This document shows positions 19,851 to 20,576 of a stretch of 20,576 nt of DNA, piece after piece (position 1 is the first letter of the stretch; every line of letters begins with the position of its first letter). The stretch is taken from positions 1 through 20,576 of the forward strand of contig JAZNLL010000022.1 of NCBI GenBank assembly GCA_045579045.1, written 5' to 3'. The notes under the pieces were generated by a model. The model was not told the origin of the DNA and ran no database searches. It saw nothing but the letters and a program-made list of their open reading frames with translations. The translations under genes were made by a program, and so were the position numbers. This DNA comes from Avoscillospira sp045579045 (lineage in GTDB: Bacteria > Bacillota > Clostridia > Oscillospirales > Oscillospiraceae).

Positions 19851-20576
19851 TTATTTCTTCAAAAATTGCTTGATGGCAGCCACACCGGCATAGACGGTGC
19901 CGCCCACCACCAGAGTGGGAGCCTGCTGCAGATCATACTGTCTGGCCAGATCGTGATGCTCGGCCACATCCATGATCTCATAGGCGATACCGGCCTTGTC
20001 CAGCAGAGGCTTGACGATACGGCAGTTGGGGCAGGTCTTGGTGACGAACAGCAGAGGCTTTTCGTTCACAGGCACAGCCACTTCTTCACAGCAGGGCTTC
20101 AGTGCGGAGGTGCCCACCACATGGGGCTTGCCGTTGGTGTGATAGGTCTTACGATCCTTGAATTCCTGAGACTTGCCGTCGTTCCAGTTCTGAACGGGGC
20201 GGTAGTAGCCGGTGATACGGCTGTAAACTTCCGTCTTTTTGCCGCAGATGGGGCAGGTGTACTCTTCACCGCTGATGTAGCCGTGATCGGTGCAGACGGA
20301 GTAGGTGGGGGACATGGTGTAGTAGGGCAGCTGATAGTTTTCAGCGATTCTGCGCACCAGCATGGCAGCGGACTTCCAGTCGGGGAGCTTTTCGCCCAGG
20401 AAGGTGTGGAAGACGGTGCCGGAGGTGTACAAGGGCTGCAGACGGTCCTGAATATCCAATGCCTCGAAGACGTCTTCGGTGTAACCAACAGGCAGATGGC
20501 TGGAGTTGGTGTAGTAGGGAGCAGCACCTTCATGAGCGGTGAGAATGTCGGGATAGTGGGCCTTGTCGTGCTTGGC
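19851..20576 (-). CDS. nrdD: Anaerobic ribonucleotide reductase NrdD with fused redoxin domain (3' part)
   Basis: The final 241 codons of a class III ribonucleotide reductase; the 5' part lies beyond the right edge. The segment NSSHLPVGYTEDVFEALDIQ, then GGTVFH-like TSGTVFHTFLGEKL, is characteristic. A zinc-ribbon region (cysteines at fragment positions 95, 108, 111) leads to the glycyl-radical motif SRITGYYRP, with the radical Gly at about 123. A linker with a CC pair (162-163) is followed by a complete redoxin domain with CPNC at 182-185 and a cis-Pro segment QQAPTLVVGG. The enzyme makes deoxynucleotides without oxygen and needs an activase, NrdG, not in the window. The fused redoxin plus adjacent trxB suggests thioredoxin-type rather than formate reduction. 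A TTG at 20459 is internal, not a start. Confidence 0.95.
   Translation of the reverse strand, partial: AKHDKAHYPDILTAHEGAAPYYTNSSHLPVGYTEDVFEALDIQDRLQPLYTSGTVFHTFLGEKLPDWKSAAMLVRRIAENYQLPYYTMSPTYSVCTDHGYISGEEYTCPICGKKTEVYSRITGYYRPVQNWNDGKSQEFKDRKTYHTNGKPHVVGTSALKPCCEEVAVPVNEKPLLFVTKTCPNCRIVKPLLDKAGIAYEIMDVAEHHDLARQYDLQQAPTLVVGGTVYAGVAAIKQFLKK

Noticed and set aside
20099..20533. 144-codon minus-strand frame overlapping nrdD
   Set aside because: Out-of-frame shadow of nrdD; Pro/Ser/Thr-rich with no domain, while the nrdD frame is intact.

Overview
The window looks like chromosomal DNA from a strictly anaerobic, Gram-positive member of the Clostridia. My best guess is a gut Oscillospiraceae relative; this is inferred from gene content and codon style, not from a marker gene. 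Pointers are a class III (glycyl-radical) ribonucleotide reductase, many iron-sulfur proteins, a ferredoxin-thioredoxin-reductase-like protein, a TagA/WecG glycosyltransferase, an mltG-U32 peptidase neighbourhood and a DUF975 membrane protein. I see no rRNA, tRNA, CRISPR array or insertion sequence.

Layout. 1-576: the 3' end of a probable amidase/endolysin-type gene, then a spacer holding a 30-codon minus-strand ORF that looks like the 5' stub of a larger gene. 577-4477 (+): tagA-like glycosyltransferase, DJ-1/PfpI protein, mltG and a U32 peptidase-family protein. 4478-4638: intergenic region with a near-consensus promoter and inverted repeats. 4639-15559 (+): eleven tightly packed genes, mdh/ldh - hdrB - hdrC - hdrA - flxD(mvhD) - flxC - flxB - flxA - frdB - frdA - AspT-family permease, closed by a strong terminator. 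15637-16829 (+): thioredoxin, FTR-like protein, DUF975 protein. A bidirectional terminator follows, then a minus-strand block: PHP phosphatase (16869-17690), metallo-beta-lactamase-fold hydrolase (17977-18804), thioredoxin reductase (18882-19790) and the 3' part of nrdD with a fused redoxin domain (19851 to the right edge).

The most interesting item is the 11-kb operon. HdrABC plus FlxABCD is a known NADH-oxidising flavin-based electron-bifurcating module. Here it sits in one apparent transcript with a soluble two-subunit fumarate reductase, a dehydrogenase carrying Arg at the malate-determining position, and a short AspT-type antiporter family member. Read together, the genes suggest a cytosolic route in which NADH oxidation reduces both ferredoxin and fumarate (oxaloacetate -> malate -> fumarate -> succinate), with a dicarboxylate exchanger at the membrane. 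No membrane anchor, quinone site or hydrogenase is encoded. A fumarase is also not in the window. The coupling is inference; the gene families are well supported.

A second theme is thiol redox. Thioredoxin and an FTR-like protein lie directly downstream of the ferredoxin-reducing operon, and an NADPH-type thioredoxin reductase follows a ribonucleotide reductase that carries its own redoxin domain. Two promoters (for trx and for the metallo-hydrolase) are built into the terminator hairpin of the preceding gene.
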